The notes below the pieces were generated by a model that saw only the letters and a list, made by a program, of their open reading frames with translations, was not told the origin of the DNA and did no database searches. From Halostagnicola larsenii XH-48 (GTDB lineage Archaea > Halobacteriota > Halobacteria > Halobacteriales > Natrialbaceae), in the NCBI RefSeq assembly GCF_000517625.1, contig NZ_CP007055.1, forward strand, positions 1,860,001-1,924,000: a stretch of DNA of 64,000 bases, written 5' to 3'. Of this stretch, positions 9,180-19,345 are shown piece by piece. The position numbers and the translations under genes were made by a program. Positions within the stretch are counted from its first letter, which is position 1; the number at the start of each line of letters is the position of its first letter.

Positions 9180-10142
9180 TCACCCGGACCCGAATTGGAT
9201 CAACACGCAGCCGGCGAGGATCACCACGGACGCCACCCCCTTTTGCACCAGCGTAAACGGATCGAACTGCTCGGCGAGCAGTTCCGGTGTCAGCTTGCTC
9301 AACGTCAGCGATCCGACGAAGACGAGCAGCACGTCGAGTTTAGTGATCGCCGTCGCGAGCGAGACCGGCCCGGTCTCGAGCGCCCGAACAAACGTCAACA
9401 ATGCGACGGCGTTCAACAGCCCACCGGCGACCAGAACGGTCGTCCCCTTCGAGGGTCGCGAGGAAAGCAGGTTGCTCGAGTGGACGGCCGGTCGGACTCG
9501 ATCACCCTCCCGGAACGGCGCGAGCGCGACGACCGACGCCAGTCCGCCGACGCTGATCCAAAAGAGGATCTCGAGTGTTCCGAACTCGGTCGTGAGGACT
9601 TTCATTCCCGTATTGAGCACGGCAAAGGCCCCAGCGGCGACCGCCGCAACGACGATGGTCGACGGCCCGACGGTCCCGCGAAGCGACCCGCTCTCGTGCT
9701 CGTAGGAAATGAATAACGCGCCGAATACCACGAGTAGGACGCCCATATACACGCCGGCCGGGAACGACTCCTCGAGGAGGACAAAGCCGAGGACGAGCAC
9801 GAAAATCGTTTCGATGGCCAACGCCGGGACGAACCGCGAGACGTCGCCGCTGACGAGACCCCAGTAGTAGATTCCGTAGCCGACCGTCGAGACGACGCCG
9901 AAGCCAATCGCCGTGAACACCGCCGATAGCGGCGTCGGATTAGAGACAGCGCTCTCCGATATCGCCGTCGGCTCGAGGAGTACACCGGCCGCGACGTAAA
10001 CGGCGTAAAACGGAACGCAGGAGTAGATCGTCAGCGTGATCGGATCGTCGATTTCGGTGCCGCTGACGACTTTCGCGAGGAGTGCAATCGCCGCGTAGAC
10101 GATAGCCGTCAACAGCGCGTAACCGAACCAGATCGGTATCAC
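9180..10142 (-). CDS. EamA/DMT-family transporter
   Basis: 320 aa, about ten membrane helices in two five-helix halves, as in drug/metabolite transporters. The first half starts MIPIWFGYALLTAIVYAAIA; the C terminus ends in a helix LVQKGVASVVILAGCVLIQF, the second-half EamA pattern. Start codon is GTG. Substrate unknown. It lies 173 bp downstream of the aCPSF1 gene on the same strand, probably with its own promoter. Confidence 0.88.
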   Translation of the reverse strand: MIPIWFGYALLTAIVYAAIALLAKVVSGTEIDDPITLTIYSCVPFYAVYVAAGVLLEPTAISESAVSNPTPLSAVFTAIGFGVVSTVGYGIYYWGLVSGDVSRFVPALAIETIFVLVLGFVLLEESFPAGVYMGVLLVVFGALFISYEHESGSLRGTVGPSTIVVAAVAAGAFAVLNTGMKVLTTEFGTLEILFWISVGGLASVVALAPFREGDRVRPAVHSSNLLSSRPSKGTTVLVAGGLLNAVALLTFVRALETGPVSLATAITKLDVLLVFVGSLTLSKLTPELLAEQFDPFTLVQKGVASVVILAGCVLIQFGSG

Positions 10143-10315
10143 TCAGCGATCACCCTCCGGACAGTTACAATCGCTCACGGGGGCGGTATCGTCCCGAATC
10201 GGAAAATCGCTTGGATTCGATCCGAATCGAACACGCTGTGACAGGGCCCGTCCCGGCATCAGCCTGACTCAGATGAGAAAACGCCTGCAGGCGCACCGAA
10301 ACGGTGACTCGAGCC

Positions 10316-12250
10316 CTAGAGGAACCGGAACGTCTCGAGGTTCTTCGGCGCGAACGTTCGCATGTTGTAGTCGTGATAGAGCGCGGAGGAGAGGTCCTGC
10401 GTGGAGCGTTCGTCGCCGTGGACACAGAGGACCTTCTCCGGACGCGGGTTCATCGTGTCGACGAAGTTCATCAGGCCCTCCCGGTCGGCGTGCCCGGAGA
10501 ACCCGTCGACGGTTTCGACTTCCATGTTGAGCGAGAGCGTGCCCCGGCCGTTGCTATCGCCCATCGCTCCGACTTCGCTGGTCGGAATCTCGTCCCAGCC
10601 GTTCTGGATGCGTCGGCCGAGCGTTCCCTGGGCCTGGTAGCCGACGAAGACCAGCGACGAGTCCGGATCCGGGCCGAGGTGGCTCAGCCACGACATGATC
10701 GGACCGCCGGTGACCATCCCGGAGGTCGAGAGGATGATACAGGAGTCGCCGTCGGCGACGTCCTGGCGCTCTTCCTCGCCGCCGTCGATGTGGTTGAACT
10801 CGTCGGCGAGGAACGGGTTCTCGTCGTCGTGGAAGATCCGATCGCGGAGGTCGTCGCGGAGGTATTCGGGGTAGGTCGTGTGAATCGCCGTCGCCTCCCA
10901 GATCATCCCGTCGAGGTGGACCGGCATCCGCGGAATCTCGCCCTCGCGCATCGCCTTCTCTAAGACGAGCATGATCTCCTGGGACCGACCAACCGCGAAG
11001 GCCGGAATGAGAACTTTTCCGTCGCGTTCGGCCACCTCGTTGATAACCTCCTTCAGGTGCTCTTCTGACTCCTCCTGGTCGGTCTGGTAATCGTTCCGAC
11101 CGCCGTAGGTCGATTCGAGAACGAGCGTTTCGACCCGCGGGAAGTCGTTTGTCGCGCCGTTGAAAAGGCGCGTATCGTCGTAGTGAATGTCACCCGAGAA
11201 CGCGACGTTGTAAAGGCCGTCGCCGATGTGGAAGTGACTGACCGCAGAGCCGAGGATGTGCCCTGCGTTGTGGAACGTGAGTTTGACGTCCGGCGCGATG
11301 TCGGTGACGTCGCCGTACTCGAGCGGGATGCAGTGTTTGATCGCCTCGCGGACCATCTCGGATTCGTACGGCGGCGTGCGCCCTTCCTTCGTGGCGACGT
11401 CGAGATAGTCGAGCGTGAGCAGTCCCATCAGGTCGCGCGTCGGCTCGGTACAGTAGATCGGGCCGTCGTAGCCGTACTTAAAGAGGAGCGGAATCAGCGC
11501 GGAGTGGTCAAGGTGGGCGTGCGTGAGCACGACGGCGTCGATGGTCTGCGGACCGGCACCGAGCGCCTCGGGTGCGTGGAGGTACGGCACCTCGCCCTCT
11601 GCGCCGGGTTTGTCGCCGCAGTCGATCAGGATACGCGTCTCGGGCGTCGAGAGGATAAACGATGCGCGTCCGACTTCGCGACAGCAGCCCAGCGTGGTGA
11701 TGCGGACGTACTCGTCGTCGGACATCTCCTCGCGGTGGATCTGTCTGCCGACGCGCTCTAAGACGTCCCGGCGCTCGTCGCGCTCTTGTTTGAGGAAGTT
11801 TCGGACGTTCGATACCGTCGAGGACTCGATCGGCGGGGTCCGAACGACTTCGGGCGTCCAGCCGACGTTTTTCGTGATGTCTCGAAGCGTCGAGCCGTGG
11901 CGACCGATCACCATACCCGGCTTCTGGGCTTCGATGACGACTTCGCCGGTATCAGCGTGGAAATCGAGGTCCGTGACCCCCGCCTCTTCGGGGATGACGT
12001 TCATGATCTCCTCGCGAGCCGTTTCGGGTCTCGAGAGAACGCTCGGATCGGGCCGGACGGTGATCCGTTTTCGAAGCTTACTCGCGAGTTGCCGGATGAG
12101 GTCGCCCTTCTGCGCGAACTTCTTCGGGTCGCGCGTATAGACCACCAGTTCGGGGCCTTCGTATTTCACCGAGGAGACCGAGATATCTGCCGGTAACTCG
12201 CTCGTGATCTGTTCTTCCAAATCGTCGAGTTGCTGCTCTACAGTGCTCAT
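10316..12250 (-). CDS. fttA: aCPSF1 / FttA, KH-metallo-beta-lactamase-beta-CASP ribonuclease and transcription termination factor
   Basis: 644 aa. Archaeal homologue of CPSF73; family members cleave nascent RNA at U-rich sites and end transcription. Two KH-type domains occupy about residues 1-140 (GMVIGRHGSTLRDI is the second KH loop). The metallo-beta-lactamase core has HAHLDHS (about 244-250) and a zinc Asp/His region around GDIHYDDT (about 353). The beta-CASP domain includes STYGGRND, AFAVGRSQE and the late zinc His in SGHADREGL (about 588). All catalytic residues appear intact and the length is that of the family. The start is ATG 12250; a perfect palindrome lies just upstream (see 12278-12294). 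Confidence 0.95.
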   Translation of the reverse strand: MSTVEQQLDDLEEQITSELPADISVSSVKYEGPELVVYTRDPKKFAQKGDLIRQLASKLRKRITVRPDPSVLSRPETAREEIMNVIPEEAGVTDLDFHADTGEVVIEAQKPGMVIGRHGSTLRDITKNVGWTPEVVRTPPIESSTVSNVRNFLKQERDERRDVLERVGRQIHREEMSDDEYVRITTLGCCREVGRASFILSTPETRILIDCGDKPGAEGEVPYLHAPEALGAGPQTIDAVVLTHAHLDHSALIPLLFKYGYDGPIYCTEPTRDLMGLLTLDYLDVATKEGRTPPYESEMVREAIKHCIPLEYGDVTDIAPDVKLTFHNAGHILGSAVSHFHIGDGLYNVAFSGDIHYDDTRLFNGATNDFPRVETLVLESTYGGRNDYQTDQEESEEHLKEVINEVAERDGKVLIPAFAVGRSQEIMLVLEKAMREGEIPRMPVHLDGMIWEATAIHTTYPEYLRDDLRDRIFHDDENPFLADEFNHIDGGEEERQDVADGDSCIILSTSGMVTGGPIMSWLSHLGPDPDSSLVFVGYQAQGTLGRRIQNGWDEIPTSEVGAMGDSNGRGTLSLNMEVETVDGFSGHADREGLMNFVDTMNPRPEKVLCVHGDERSTQDLSSALYHDYNMRTFAPKNLETFRFL

Positions 12251-12277
12251 AATCGCCGAATGTGGGTTGCGTGGACG

Positions 12278-12294
12278 TCCCGTAGATTACGGGA
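12278..12294. promoter_or_regulatory. Perfect inverted repeat over the aCPSF1 promoter
   Basis: TCCCGTA-GAT-TACGGGA: 7-bp arms, 3-bp centre, 28-44 bp upstream of the aCPSF1 ATG and covering the only TATA-like element there (read leftwards, GTAATCTA). Likely an operator or an RNA hairpin in the leader. Confidence 0.5.
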
Positions 12295-12598
12295 ATCAGG
12301 AACGTCCGACGGAAAGCGGGGAGTCAGGGCGGTTTCGTACGCCCGAGAACGTCGCGTTCGTATCGAATCCGTCGATGGCATCGAAATACGACCCCAAACG
12401 GGGACTGTCATTCGTAGCATCTCACGAAGTCGATAGGTATCTCGGGGACGCCGTCCGTCTTCGTACAGATACGCTCCCGGATCGGTTATCCTGGTCCGTG
12501 CGGGAAGTTTCCAGGAAGAACCCGCTTACTCGAGGCTATTCCTCGCGTGGTATAAAAGCCTTCGCAAAGATGAGGGCCGTTCGTCACGAACGACCGGT
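12295..12598. other. Intergenic region between aCPSF1 and the 12.6 kb gene
   Basis: No convincing gene. Near the right end it holds a strong TATA box (TATAAAAG, 12551-12558) and, at the transcription start predicted from it, the perfect inverted repeat CGTTCG-TCA-CGAACG (12578-12592). These probably control the gene beginning at 12599. Confidence 0.55.
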
Positions 12599-13087
12599 AT
12601 GCGACTCACGCGAGCCCGCGTCGTCGAACAGCGCGACTGGGTAGCGACGCTCTCTGAAACCGTCGTGCCGACGATAAATGACGTTCGAGCGGATCTCGGG
12701 GACCTGTTCGGGACCGAGGTCGACTCCGTCACCGAGACACAGTACCGAGCGGAAGTCGACGCGGTGTTCGCCGACGGCGACCTCGCCGTCAACGTCGCGG
12801 CGCTGGTCGCTATCCTTCGCGACCTCGACGTCGAGGACGATTATCCCGGCTTCGTCGTCGACGAGATCCTCGGGCGCGAACTGGCGGCGACCATCGCGGG
12901 CACCCAACCACTCCGGACGCTCGGCGAAGCAACCTTTCACTACGCGGACGTCCACGTCCACGGCTCGAGCGACGAAAACGCGGGCGTCGACGACCTCGAG
13001 GCGGCGCTGGCCGCGGGGTTTCAAGAGCGGCTTCCGGGCTGGGACTGGACCGAACGCGACAGCCCGTTCGCCGTCGAACCCGAGTGA
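12599..13087 (+). CDS. Hypothetical haloarchaeal protein
   Basis: 162 aa. I do not recognise a family. It is acidic, soluble and predicted mostly helical, with no cysteine, no signal peptide and no membrane segment; a His-rich patch FHYADVHVHGSS lies at about 116-127. ATG 12599 is about 40 bp after a strong TATA box, so the mRNA may have a leader of about 20 nt containing a short inverted repeat. The mismatch endonuclease nucS follows 104 bp downstream on the same strand but has its own promoter. Confidence 0.75.
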   Translation: MRLTRARVVEQRDWVATLSETVVPTINDVRADLGDLFGTEVDSVTETQYRAEVDAVFADGDLAVNVAALVAILRDLDVEDDYPGFVVDEILGRELAATIAGTQPLRTLGEATFHYADVHVHGSSDENAGVDDLEAALAAGFQERLPGWDWTERDSPFAVEPE

Positions 13088-13160
13088 GCACCGGGCCGGA
13101 TCTCGATCGGTGCTGCGGGAGCCGATACGGACCGCTGTCAGTTAGTTTCCGTGTCGCGCC

Positions 13161-13170
13161 GTTTTTATTC
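13161..13170 (+). promoter_or_regulatory. TATA box of nucS
   Basis: GTTTTTATTC is centred 26 bp before the GTG at 13192, supporting a leaderless transcript and fixing the start codon. Confidence 0.6.
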
Positions 13171-13191
13171 GACCGTCGGCTAGGGTCTCCA

Positions 13192-13935
13192 GTGACCGCT
13201 TCCGATCACGCAGCGCCAACGACCCTCGAGCGACCTGCCGTCGAGACGGCGTGCGAAACCGTCGCCGACGGCATCGACCGGGACGCCTTGGTGACCGTCT
13301 TCGGACGCTGTTCCGTCGAGTACGACGGCCGTGCCTCGAGCCAGCTCGACGCCGGGGATCGACACGTCATGTGCAAACCGGACGGGACGACGCTGGTCCA
13401 CACCGACGAGGGCCAGCAGCCGGTCAACTGGCAGCCCCCGGGGTGTACCCACGAGGTGTTTTGCGATGACGGCGCGCTGTTCCTCGAGAGTCACCGATCG
13501 ACTCCCCAAGAGCGGCTGTTGATCGGGTTCGAACGCGTGGTTCACGTATCGGTTTTCCCCGTCTCCGACTCGAGCGAACTCACCCTCGTCGGGACCGAAG
13601 AGGACCTCCGCCAGCGGATCCTCGAGGACCCCGGCCTGCTCGAGCCCGGCTTTCGACCGCTGGCGACCGAGCGCGACACTCCTGCGGGTGCGATCGACAT
13701 CTACGGCGAGGACTCGGTCGGGCGCGCGGTCGTCGTGGAACTCAAGCGCCGCCGGGTCGGCCCCGACGCGGTGAGCCAGTTGCGACGGTACGTCGATGCC
13801 CTCGAGCGGGATCTACACGCCGACGCGTCGATCCGGGGAATTCTGGTCGCGCCGTCGGTGACCGACCGGGCGAGCGGGCTCCTCGGCGAGCACGGCCTCG
13901 AGTTCGTCTCGCTCGAGCCAGTCAGTAACGGGTGA
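13192..13935 (+). CDS. nucS: NucS / EndoMS mismatch-specific endonuclease
   Basis: 247 aa. Makes double-strand cuts at mismatched bases, an alternative to MutS/MutL repair; family members are tethered to the sliding clamp. The N-terminal DNA-binding domain includes DRHVMCKPDGTTLVHTDEG and QPVNWQPPG (about 60-88). The C-terminal RecB-like nuclease has GAIDIYGED (about 164-172) and VVVELKRRRVG (about 179-189), giving the D...ExK active site. GTG 13192 is chosen because of the TATA spacing; the longer ATG-started frame from 13084 has an unconserved leader. MutS lies 2.7 kb away, so both systems coexist here. Confidence 0.95.
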   Translation: MTASDHAAPTTLERPAVETACETVADGIDRDALVTVFGRCSVEYDGRASSQLDAGDRHVMCKPDGTTLVHTDEGQQPVNWQPPGCTHEVFCDDGALFLESHRSTPQERLLIGFERVVHVSVFPVSDSSELTLVGTEEDLRQRILEDPGLLEPGFRPLATERDTPAGAIDIYGEDSVGRAVVVELKRRRVGPDAVSQLRRYVDALERDLHADASIRGILVAPSVTDRASGLLGEHGLEFVSLEPVSNG

Positions 13936-14178
13936 TGCTCGAGAAATATACTACTCTTTTGTTACGAGGATTATCAGATTCGAGAAGTACGTCACTCGCG
14001 CTGGCAACAGGGATGTCCACTTCCTCCCCAACCGATTTACTCACTCACAAATTCGTTCTTCATCCCTCGCACATCATTGAATCGCGCTTCGTCTCACTCA
14101 GCGCGATTCAGCGCGCGCCACCGCACGTGGATTGTTCGGTAAAGTGATCCAGAAAAACCGACCGAGCGCCCGCAAAAC

Positions 14179-14547
14179 TCACTCGTCGTCGGCGTCGTCC
14201 GTTGGCGCGTACTTCTCGTGAATCCGATCCATCCGCGCCGCCATTACGAAATCGGTCTTGTGGAGGCCGTCGATCTTGTGAGTCCACATCTCGACGACGA
14301 CCTCGCCCCACGAGAGTTCGATGTCCGGATGGTGCCACTCCTCCTCGGCGAGTTCGCCGATCTCGTAGGTGAACTCGAGGGCGTCGCGAAAGTCCTCGAA
14401 TTCGTAGGTTCCCTCGAGGTGGTGTTCGTCGACGACCTCCCAGACGTCGGTATCGATTCGGTCGTACAGGTTCGTGATCGCGTCGCCGGTGAGCGGATCG
14501 TCGTCGCTGGTGCAGGCGACGCACTCCTCTTGTGCGAGTTCGGGCAT
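14179..14547 (-). CDS. phhB: 4a-hydroxytetrahydrobiopterin (pterin-4a-carbinolamine) dehydratase
   Basis: 122 aa. Dehydrates pterin-4a-carbinolamine formed by aromatic amino acid hydroxylases, or serves another pterin route. The conserved active-site pattern is complete: [20 protein letters not shown], then [20 protein letters not shown] (about 68-107), with the paired His, Pro and Asp. An N-terminal extension has two Cys (ECVAC, residues 8-12) not needed for activity. No pterin-dependent hydroxylase is in the window. Confidence 0.93.
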   Translation of the reverse strand: MPELAQEECVACTSDDDPLTGDAITNLYDRIDTDVWEVVDEHHLEGTYEFEDFRDALEFTYEIGELAEEEWHHPDIELSWGEVVVEMWTHKIDGLHKTDFVMAARMDRIHEKYAPTDDADDE

Positions 14548-14677
14548 GCGAGGTCGTACGATCCGGCGGTGGAAAACTCGTTCGCACGGCTACTCTTACG
14601 TCGAGCGGTACGTATCGCTGTGCGCAGGATTCACCAACGGAAGGGTTTACACTTCTCTCACGACTAGCAGTCGCAGA

Positions 14678-16636
14678 ATGGGTTCGACTTCCGAAACGGA
14701 TGCGGAGCTACACGATCGGATTCACCAACAGGAAGTGGTCGTGGAACTCGGACAGCAAGCCCTCGAGACCGACGATATCGAGCAGTTCTTGTGCGATGCG
14801 GCGAAAGTAGTCGCCGAGACGCTCGACGCGGAGTACTGCAAAATCCTCGAGTTGCGTCCGGGCGATGACGAGCTCCGTTTGAGCCACGGGGTCGGGTGGC
14901 AGGAGGGGCTCGTCGGCACTGCAACGGTGCCGACTGGCACCGACTCGCAGGCCGGGTATACGCTCCGTACCGACGAACCGGTCGTCGTCGAGGACCTTCG
15001 GACCGAGGACCGGTTTTCCGGACTCGAGTTGCTCACCGATCACGGCGTCGTCAGCGGGTTGAGCGTCGTCATCGGTTCATCTGACGACCCGTGGGGGGTG
15101 CTGGGAGTACACACGACGGAGCGACGAGCGTTCGCCGAACACGATATCAACTTCGTCCGAAACGTTTCGAACGTTCTCGCCTCGACTATCGACAACAGGG
15201 AGACCGAACGACGACTCGAAACGGAAAAGCGAGTCAGAGAGCGAGTCGTCGAAACCAGCCCGGTGGGAATCATCGTCGTCGGCGCCGATGGAACGCTTCG
15301 GTTCGCCAACGAGCGCGCGGAGGAAATCTACGGTCGGACCCGAGACGAACTCGAGACCTACACCCACGACGACTCTCGCTGGGATCTCGTCGACAGCCAC
15401 GGAGAAACGCTCTCAGCGGACGAAACTCCCTTCGGGCGAGTACTGACAACGGGAGAGTCGGTTTTCGATATGGAAGTCGGTTTGCGCCGACCTGACGGAC
15501 AGCGCGTTTGGCTATCCGTCAACGGCACGCCGGTGGAACTCGATGACGAGGGAAACGCCGTCTTCGCCGTTACCGACATCACCGAGCAAAAGCGCCTCGA
15601 GGCCGAATTCACGGAGATGCTGGGTCGAGTTTCCGACGCGTTCTACGCGCTCGACGACGAGTTCCGCTTCACCCACGTCAACGAGCGCGCCGAAGAGCTT
15701 CTCCAGCACACGGAGGAGGAACTGCTCGGTGAGAACCTCTGGGACGTGTTCCCCTCCGCCGCCGAGATCGACGAGGTCTGGGACGCCTTCCAGACGGCGC
15801 GAGACGAGCAGGTTCCGACCAGCTACGAGCTCTACTACGATACCCTCGGGTTCTGGGTCGAGGCGAACCTCTACCCCTCCGAGACCGGGATTTCGGTCTA
15901 CTTCCGAGATATCAGCGATCGCGTCCAGCGAGAACGGGCGCTCGAGCGCTCGAACGAACGTCTCGAGCGGTTCGCGTACTCCGCGTCTCACGACTTACAG
16001 GAGCCGCTCCGGATGGTCTCGAGTTACCTTCAGCTGATCGAGCGTCGGTACCGTGACGCTCTCGACGAGGACGGCGAGGAGTTCCTCGAGTTCGCTATCG
16101 ACGGTGCAGACCGGATGCGCGCGATGATACAGAGCCTCCTCGAGTACTCCAGAGTTGAGACCCGCGGTGAACCGCTCGAGTCGGTCGACCTCGAGACCGC
16201 CGTCACCGATGTCATCGACGATCTCCAGTTACGGATCGACGAGCACGACGCCGATATCACCGTCGAGGAACTCCCCCGAGTCGAGGGCGATCCTGGCCAA
16301 TTGCGGCAACTCTTCCAGAACCTCCTCTCGAACGCGATTCAGTACAGTGGCGACGAGACACCGCGGGTCCACATCGCCGCGGAACGGTCAGATTCGATGT
16401 GGACGATATCGGTCACGGACGAGGGGATCGGGATCGATCCCGACGAGACGGGCCGAATTTTCGAAGTGTTTGAGCGGTTACACAGCCGGGCAGAATACTC
16501 GGGGACGGGAATCGGACTCGCACTCGCCCAACGCATCGTCGAGCGCCACGGCGGCGATATCTGGGCCGAATCCGTCCCCGGTGAGGGCGCGACGTTCTCG
16601 TTTACCCTTCCTCCGGCCGAAACGGACGACCGGTAG
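14678..16636 (+). CDS. Sensor histidine kinase with GAF and two PAS domains
   Basis: 652 aa, no membrane segment, so a cytoplasmic sensor. Order: short coiled N terminus; GAF about 25-170 (VAETLDAEYCKILELRPGDD); PAS about 185-300 (ETSPVGIIVVGADGTLRFAN); PAS about 305-420 (VSDAFYALDDEFRFTHVNER); HisKA with the phospho-acceptor His in SASHDLQEPLRM (about 437); HATPase with N-box NLLSNAIQYS (about 547) and G-box DEGIGIDPDETGRIFEVFER and GTGIGLALAQ. No response regulator is adjacent. ATG 14678 is chosen because MGSTSETDAELHD begins the helical part and gggtttacac lies at TATA distance; an ORF open from 14474 is mostly antisense to the pterin dehydratase. Confidence 0.92.
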   Translation: MGSTSETDAELHDRIHQQEVVVELGQQALETDDIEQFLCDAAKVVAETLDAEYCKILELRPGDDELRLSHGVGWQEGLVGTATVPTGTDSQAGYTLRTDEPVVVEDLRTEDRFSGLELLTDHGVVSGLSVVIGSSDDPWGVLGVHTTERRAFAEHDINFVRNVSNVLASTIDNRETERRLETEKRVRERVVETSPVGIIVVGADGTLRFANERAEEIYGRTRDELETYTHDDSRWDLVDSHGETLSADETPFGRVLTTGESVFDMEVGLRRPDGQRVWLSVNGTPVELDDEGNAVFAVTDITEQKRLEAEFTEMLGRVSDAFYALDDEFRFTHVNERAEELLQHTEEELLGENLWDVFPSAAEIDEVWDAFQTARDEQVPTSYELYYDTLGFWVEANLYPSETGISVYFRDISDRVQRERALERSNERLERFAYSASHDLQEPLRMVSSYLQLIERRYRDALDEDGEEFLEFAIDGADRMRAMIQSLLEYSRVETRGEPLESVDLETAVTDVIDDLQLRIDEHDADITVEELPRVEGDPGQLRQLFQNLLSNAIQYSGDETPRVHIAAERSDSMWTISVTDEGIGIDPDETGRIFEVFERLHSRAEYSGTGIGLALAQRIVERHGGDIWAESVPGEGATFSFTLPPAETDDR

Positions 16637-16657
16637 CGAACTCCTGCGGGCGAGGCG

Positions 16658-19345
16658 TTACTCCTCGAGCAACCGCTTCAACCGATCCAGTTCGGTCAGC
16701 GCCTCGACCGGCGTGAGGTGGGCCAGATCGAGCGCGCGGAGTTCGGCCGCGACGTCGGTCGGCACGTCCCCGCCGTCTGCGCTCGCGGTCGTCGCCGTCT
16801 CGTCACGCGTTGCTCGTTGGCTCGGCCCGTCGGGCGCCGTTCGTTCGTCCGCCGGCTCGTCGGCCGCCTCCGCGACCAGCTTTCGCGAGCGCTCGACGAC
16901 GGGTTCGGGGACGCCCGCCGCGGTCGCGACGGAGACGCCGTAGGAGCCGTCGGCCGCGCCGGGGGCGATTTCGTGGTGGAAGACGACCTCGCCGTCTTCC
17001 TGAGTCGTCTCGAAGTGAAGGGTAAACGCGGCCTCGAGCTCCGCAGTCAGTTCGGTCAGCGGGTGGTGGTGAGTCGCAAACAGCGTCGTCGCGCCGACCT
17101 CGTCGTGGAGGTGTTCGGTGATCGCCTGCGCGATGGCGAGCCCGTCCGCCGTCGAGGTCCCGCGGCCGACTTCGTCGAGCAGCACGAGCGAGCGATCGTC
17201 GGCCTCCGCGAGTATCGTCGCGAGTTCGTCCATCTCGACCATGAACGTCGAGCGCCCGCCCGCGATGTCGTCGCTCGCGCCGACCCGGGTGAAGATCCGC
17301 TCGAGCGGCGTCAATCGAACCGACTGGGCGGGAACGAAGCTGCCGACCTGCGCGAGCAACGCGATCTGGGCGACCTGTCGCATGTACGTCGACTTCCCGG
17401 ACATGTTCGGTCCGGTGATGATCCCCAGTCGGCGGTCGCTCGAAAAGCGAGCCCCGTTCGGGACGAACGACTCTTGGGTTCGCTCGACGACGGGGTGTCT
17501 GCCGCCGTCGATCTCGAGCACCTGTTCGTCCCCGCGCTCGAGAAGCTCGGGCCGACAGTAGTCGTACTGTGCCCCGACGGTCGAAAGCGAGACGAGCGCG
17601 TCGAGGGTCGCGACGGCCTCTGCGAGCCCCTGGACGCGTTCTACCTCGTCGGCGATCTCGCGTCGAATCTCACAGAACAGCTCGTACTCGCGCTCGTCGG
17701 CGCGCTCTTCGGCACCGACGATTTCGTCCTCTCGCTTCTTGAGATCCGGCGTGACGAACCGCTCGGAGTTCTTCAACGTCTGCCGGCGCTGGTAGTTCTC
17801 CGGCACCGACTCGAGGTTCGGGTTGGTGACCTCGATGTAGTAGCCGTGGACGGAGTTGTAGCCGACCGACAGCGAGTCGATGTCGGTTCGCTCGCGTTCG
17901 GTTTCCTCGAGGTCGTCGATCCACTGCTTGCCGTCCCGTGCGGTCTCGCGGAGCCGGTCGAGGTCGTCGTCGTACCCCTCGGCGATGACGCCGCCCTCGG
18001 TGATCTCGATCGGCGGGTCGGAAACGATTCCGTCCTCGATCAGTTCGCGAACGTCCGCGAGCGGGTCGAGGTTCGCGTACAGCGACTCGAGTCGGTCGCA
18101 CTCGCCCCGGACGGCCTCGAGTCGGTCCCTGATCTCGGGGACGACCGCGAGCGTGTCCCGCAGCGAGCGCAGGTCCCGCGCGTTCGCCCGCTCCCGAGAG
18201 ATCCGGCCGATCAGTCGCTCGAGATCGTACACGTCCCGAAGCAGGTCCTGTAGCTCCTCTCTGGTTGCGACGGCATCGGTCAACTCCTCGACCGCGTCGA
18301 GGCGCGCTTCGATCCGGGCCGGTTCGAGCAGCGGTCGACGAAGCCAGTCTCTGAGTTTCCGCCCGCCCAGCGCGCTCGAGGTCTCGTCGAGGACGCCGAA
18401 CAGCGTGGCCTCCTCCCTGCCGTAGACGGCCCGAGGTTCGAACAGTTCGAGGCTGCGTAACGCGACGGCGTCGAGCAGGAGGTACTCCCGCGGGTCGTAG
18501 CGCGTGAGATGGGTCAGGTACTCGAGTCGCGTCGTCTGAGTGCCGGTTTCGATCATCCCGGCGGAGTCGGCGTCGTCGTTCTCTTCGACGCCCCCTCGAG
18601 CGTACTCCGCGTAGGCGAGCAAGGCGCCGCAGGCCCGCACCTCCGCGTCTCCTGCGAGCAACGAATCGGGGTCACCGAAATAGTCGGCGAGCATCTCGCC
18701 GGCGCGCTCGCGCTCGAATGCGGATTCGTCGAAGGGCGTGACCATGCAGTCCTCGGGAGCGAGCGTCCCGTCGGCCGCCGGGCCGACGATCGCCTCGGCG
18801 GGATCGAACCGGCTCATCTCGTCGGCGATCGCCTCGCTCGAGGTCGAACTCGTCGCGAGGAAGTCGCCGGTCGACACGTCGAGGAGTGCGAGCCCGCGGG
18901 CGTCGCCGTCGCGAGCCAGCGCCGCGACGAAGTTGTTGTCGTCGCTCGCGAGCAGTTCGTCTTCGGTGAGCGTCCCGGGCGTAATGACGCGCGTGACAGC
19001 GCGTTCAACCACGCCGGGCGACTCGCCCGGCTCTTCGACCTGATCGGCGACCGCGACGCGGTAGCCCGCCTCGAGCAAGTCGTCGATGTAGGAGGCGGCG
19101 TTGTCGACCGGGATCCCGGTCATCGGATACTCCCCGGTCGAATCCTCCCGGCTGGTGAGCGTCAACTCGAGGAGGCGGGCGGTTCGTTCTGCCGCGCCGC
19201 AGAAGGTTTCGTAGAAGTCGCCGACCTGAAAGAGAACGATCGCGTCATCGTAGCGCGCACAGAGGTCGTGGTACTGGCCCATCATGGGCGTCAGTTCCTC
19301 GCGCCGTTCGGCCATTTCGGGTGGCGGGCCACAGGCCGAGTCCAT
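16658..19345 (-). CDS. mutS: DNA mismatch repair protein MutS
   Basis: 895 aa, MutS1 type. Binds base mismatches and loops and recruits MutL. The mismatch-recognition motif F-x-E is in [10 protein letters not shown] (about 37-46). The ATPase has Walker [10 protein letters not shown] (about 642-650), Walker B region [13 protein letters not shown] and the following ATHHHPL. The C terminus ([20 protein letters not shown]) is the short helical tail of bacterial-type MutS. The frame is open 153 bp further upstream, but ATG 19345 begins the family-like N terminus. No mutL follows in the window. Confidence 0.96.
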   Translation of the reverse strand: MDSACGPPPEMAERREELTPMMGQYHDLCARYDDAIVLFQVGDFYETFCGAAERTARLLELTLTSREDSTGEYPMTGIPVDNAASYIDDLLEAGYRVAVADQVEEPGESPGVVERAVTRVITPGTLTEDELLASDDNNFVAALARDGDARGLALLDVSTGDFLATSSTSSEAIADEMSRFDPAEAIVGPAADGTLAPEDCMVTPFDESAFERERAGEMLADYFGDPDSLLAGDAEVRACGALLAYAEYARGGVEENDDADSAGMIETGTQTTRLEYLTHLTRYDPREYLLLDAVALRSLELFEPRAVYGREEATLFGVLDETSSALGGRKLRDWLRRPLLEPARIEARLDAVEELTDAVATREELQDLLRDVYDLERLIGRISRERANARDLRSLRDTLAVVPEIRDRLEAVRGECDRLESLYANLDPLADVRELIEDGIVSDPPIEITEGGVIAEGYDDDLDRLRETARDGKQWIDDLEETERERTDIDSLSVGYNSVHGYYIEVTNPNLESVPENYQRRQTLKNSERFVTPDLKKREDEIVGAEERADEREYELFCEIRREIADEVERVQGLAEAVATLDALVSLSTVGAQYDYCRPELLERGDEQVLEIDGGRHPVVERTQESFVPNGARFSSDRRLGIITGPNMSGKSTYMRQVAQIALLAQVGSFVPAQSVRLTPLERIFTRVGASDDIAGGRSTFMVEMDELATILAEADDRSLVLLDEVGRGTSTADGLAIAQAITEHLHDEVGATTLFATHHHPLTELTAELEAAFTLHFETTQEDGEVVFHHEIAPGAADGSYGVSVATAAGVPEPVVERSRKLVAEAADEPADERTAPDGPSQRATRDETATTASADGGDVPTDVAAELRALDLAHLTPVEALTELDRLKRLLEE

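Noticed and set aside
13932-14147. 71-codon frame after nucS
   Set aside because: No domain, no promoter or ribosome-binding site, and it runs through AT-rich spacer; treated as non-coding.
16718-18253. 511-codon plus-strand frame
   Set aside because: Antisense to the MutS ATPase and core domains; composition (Arg, Gly, Val) is typical of a mirror frame.
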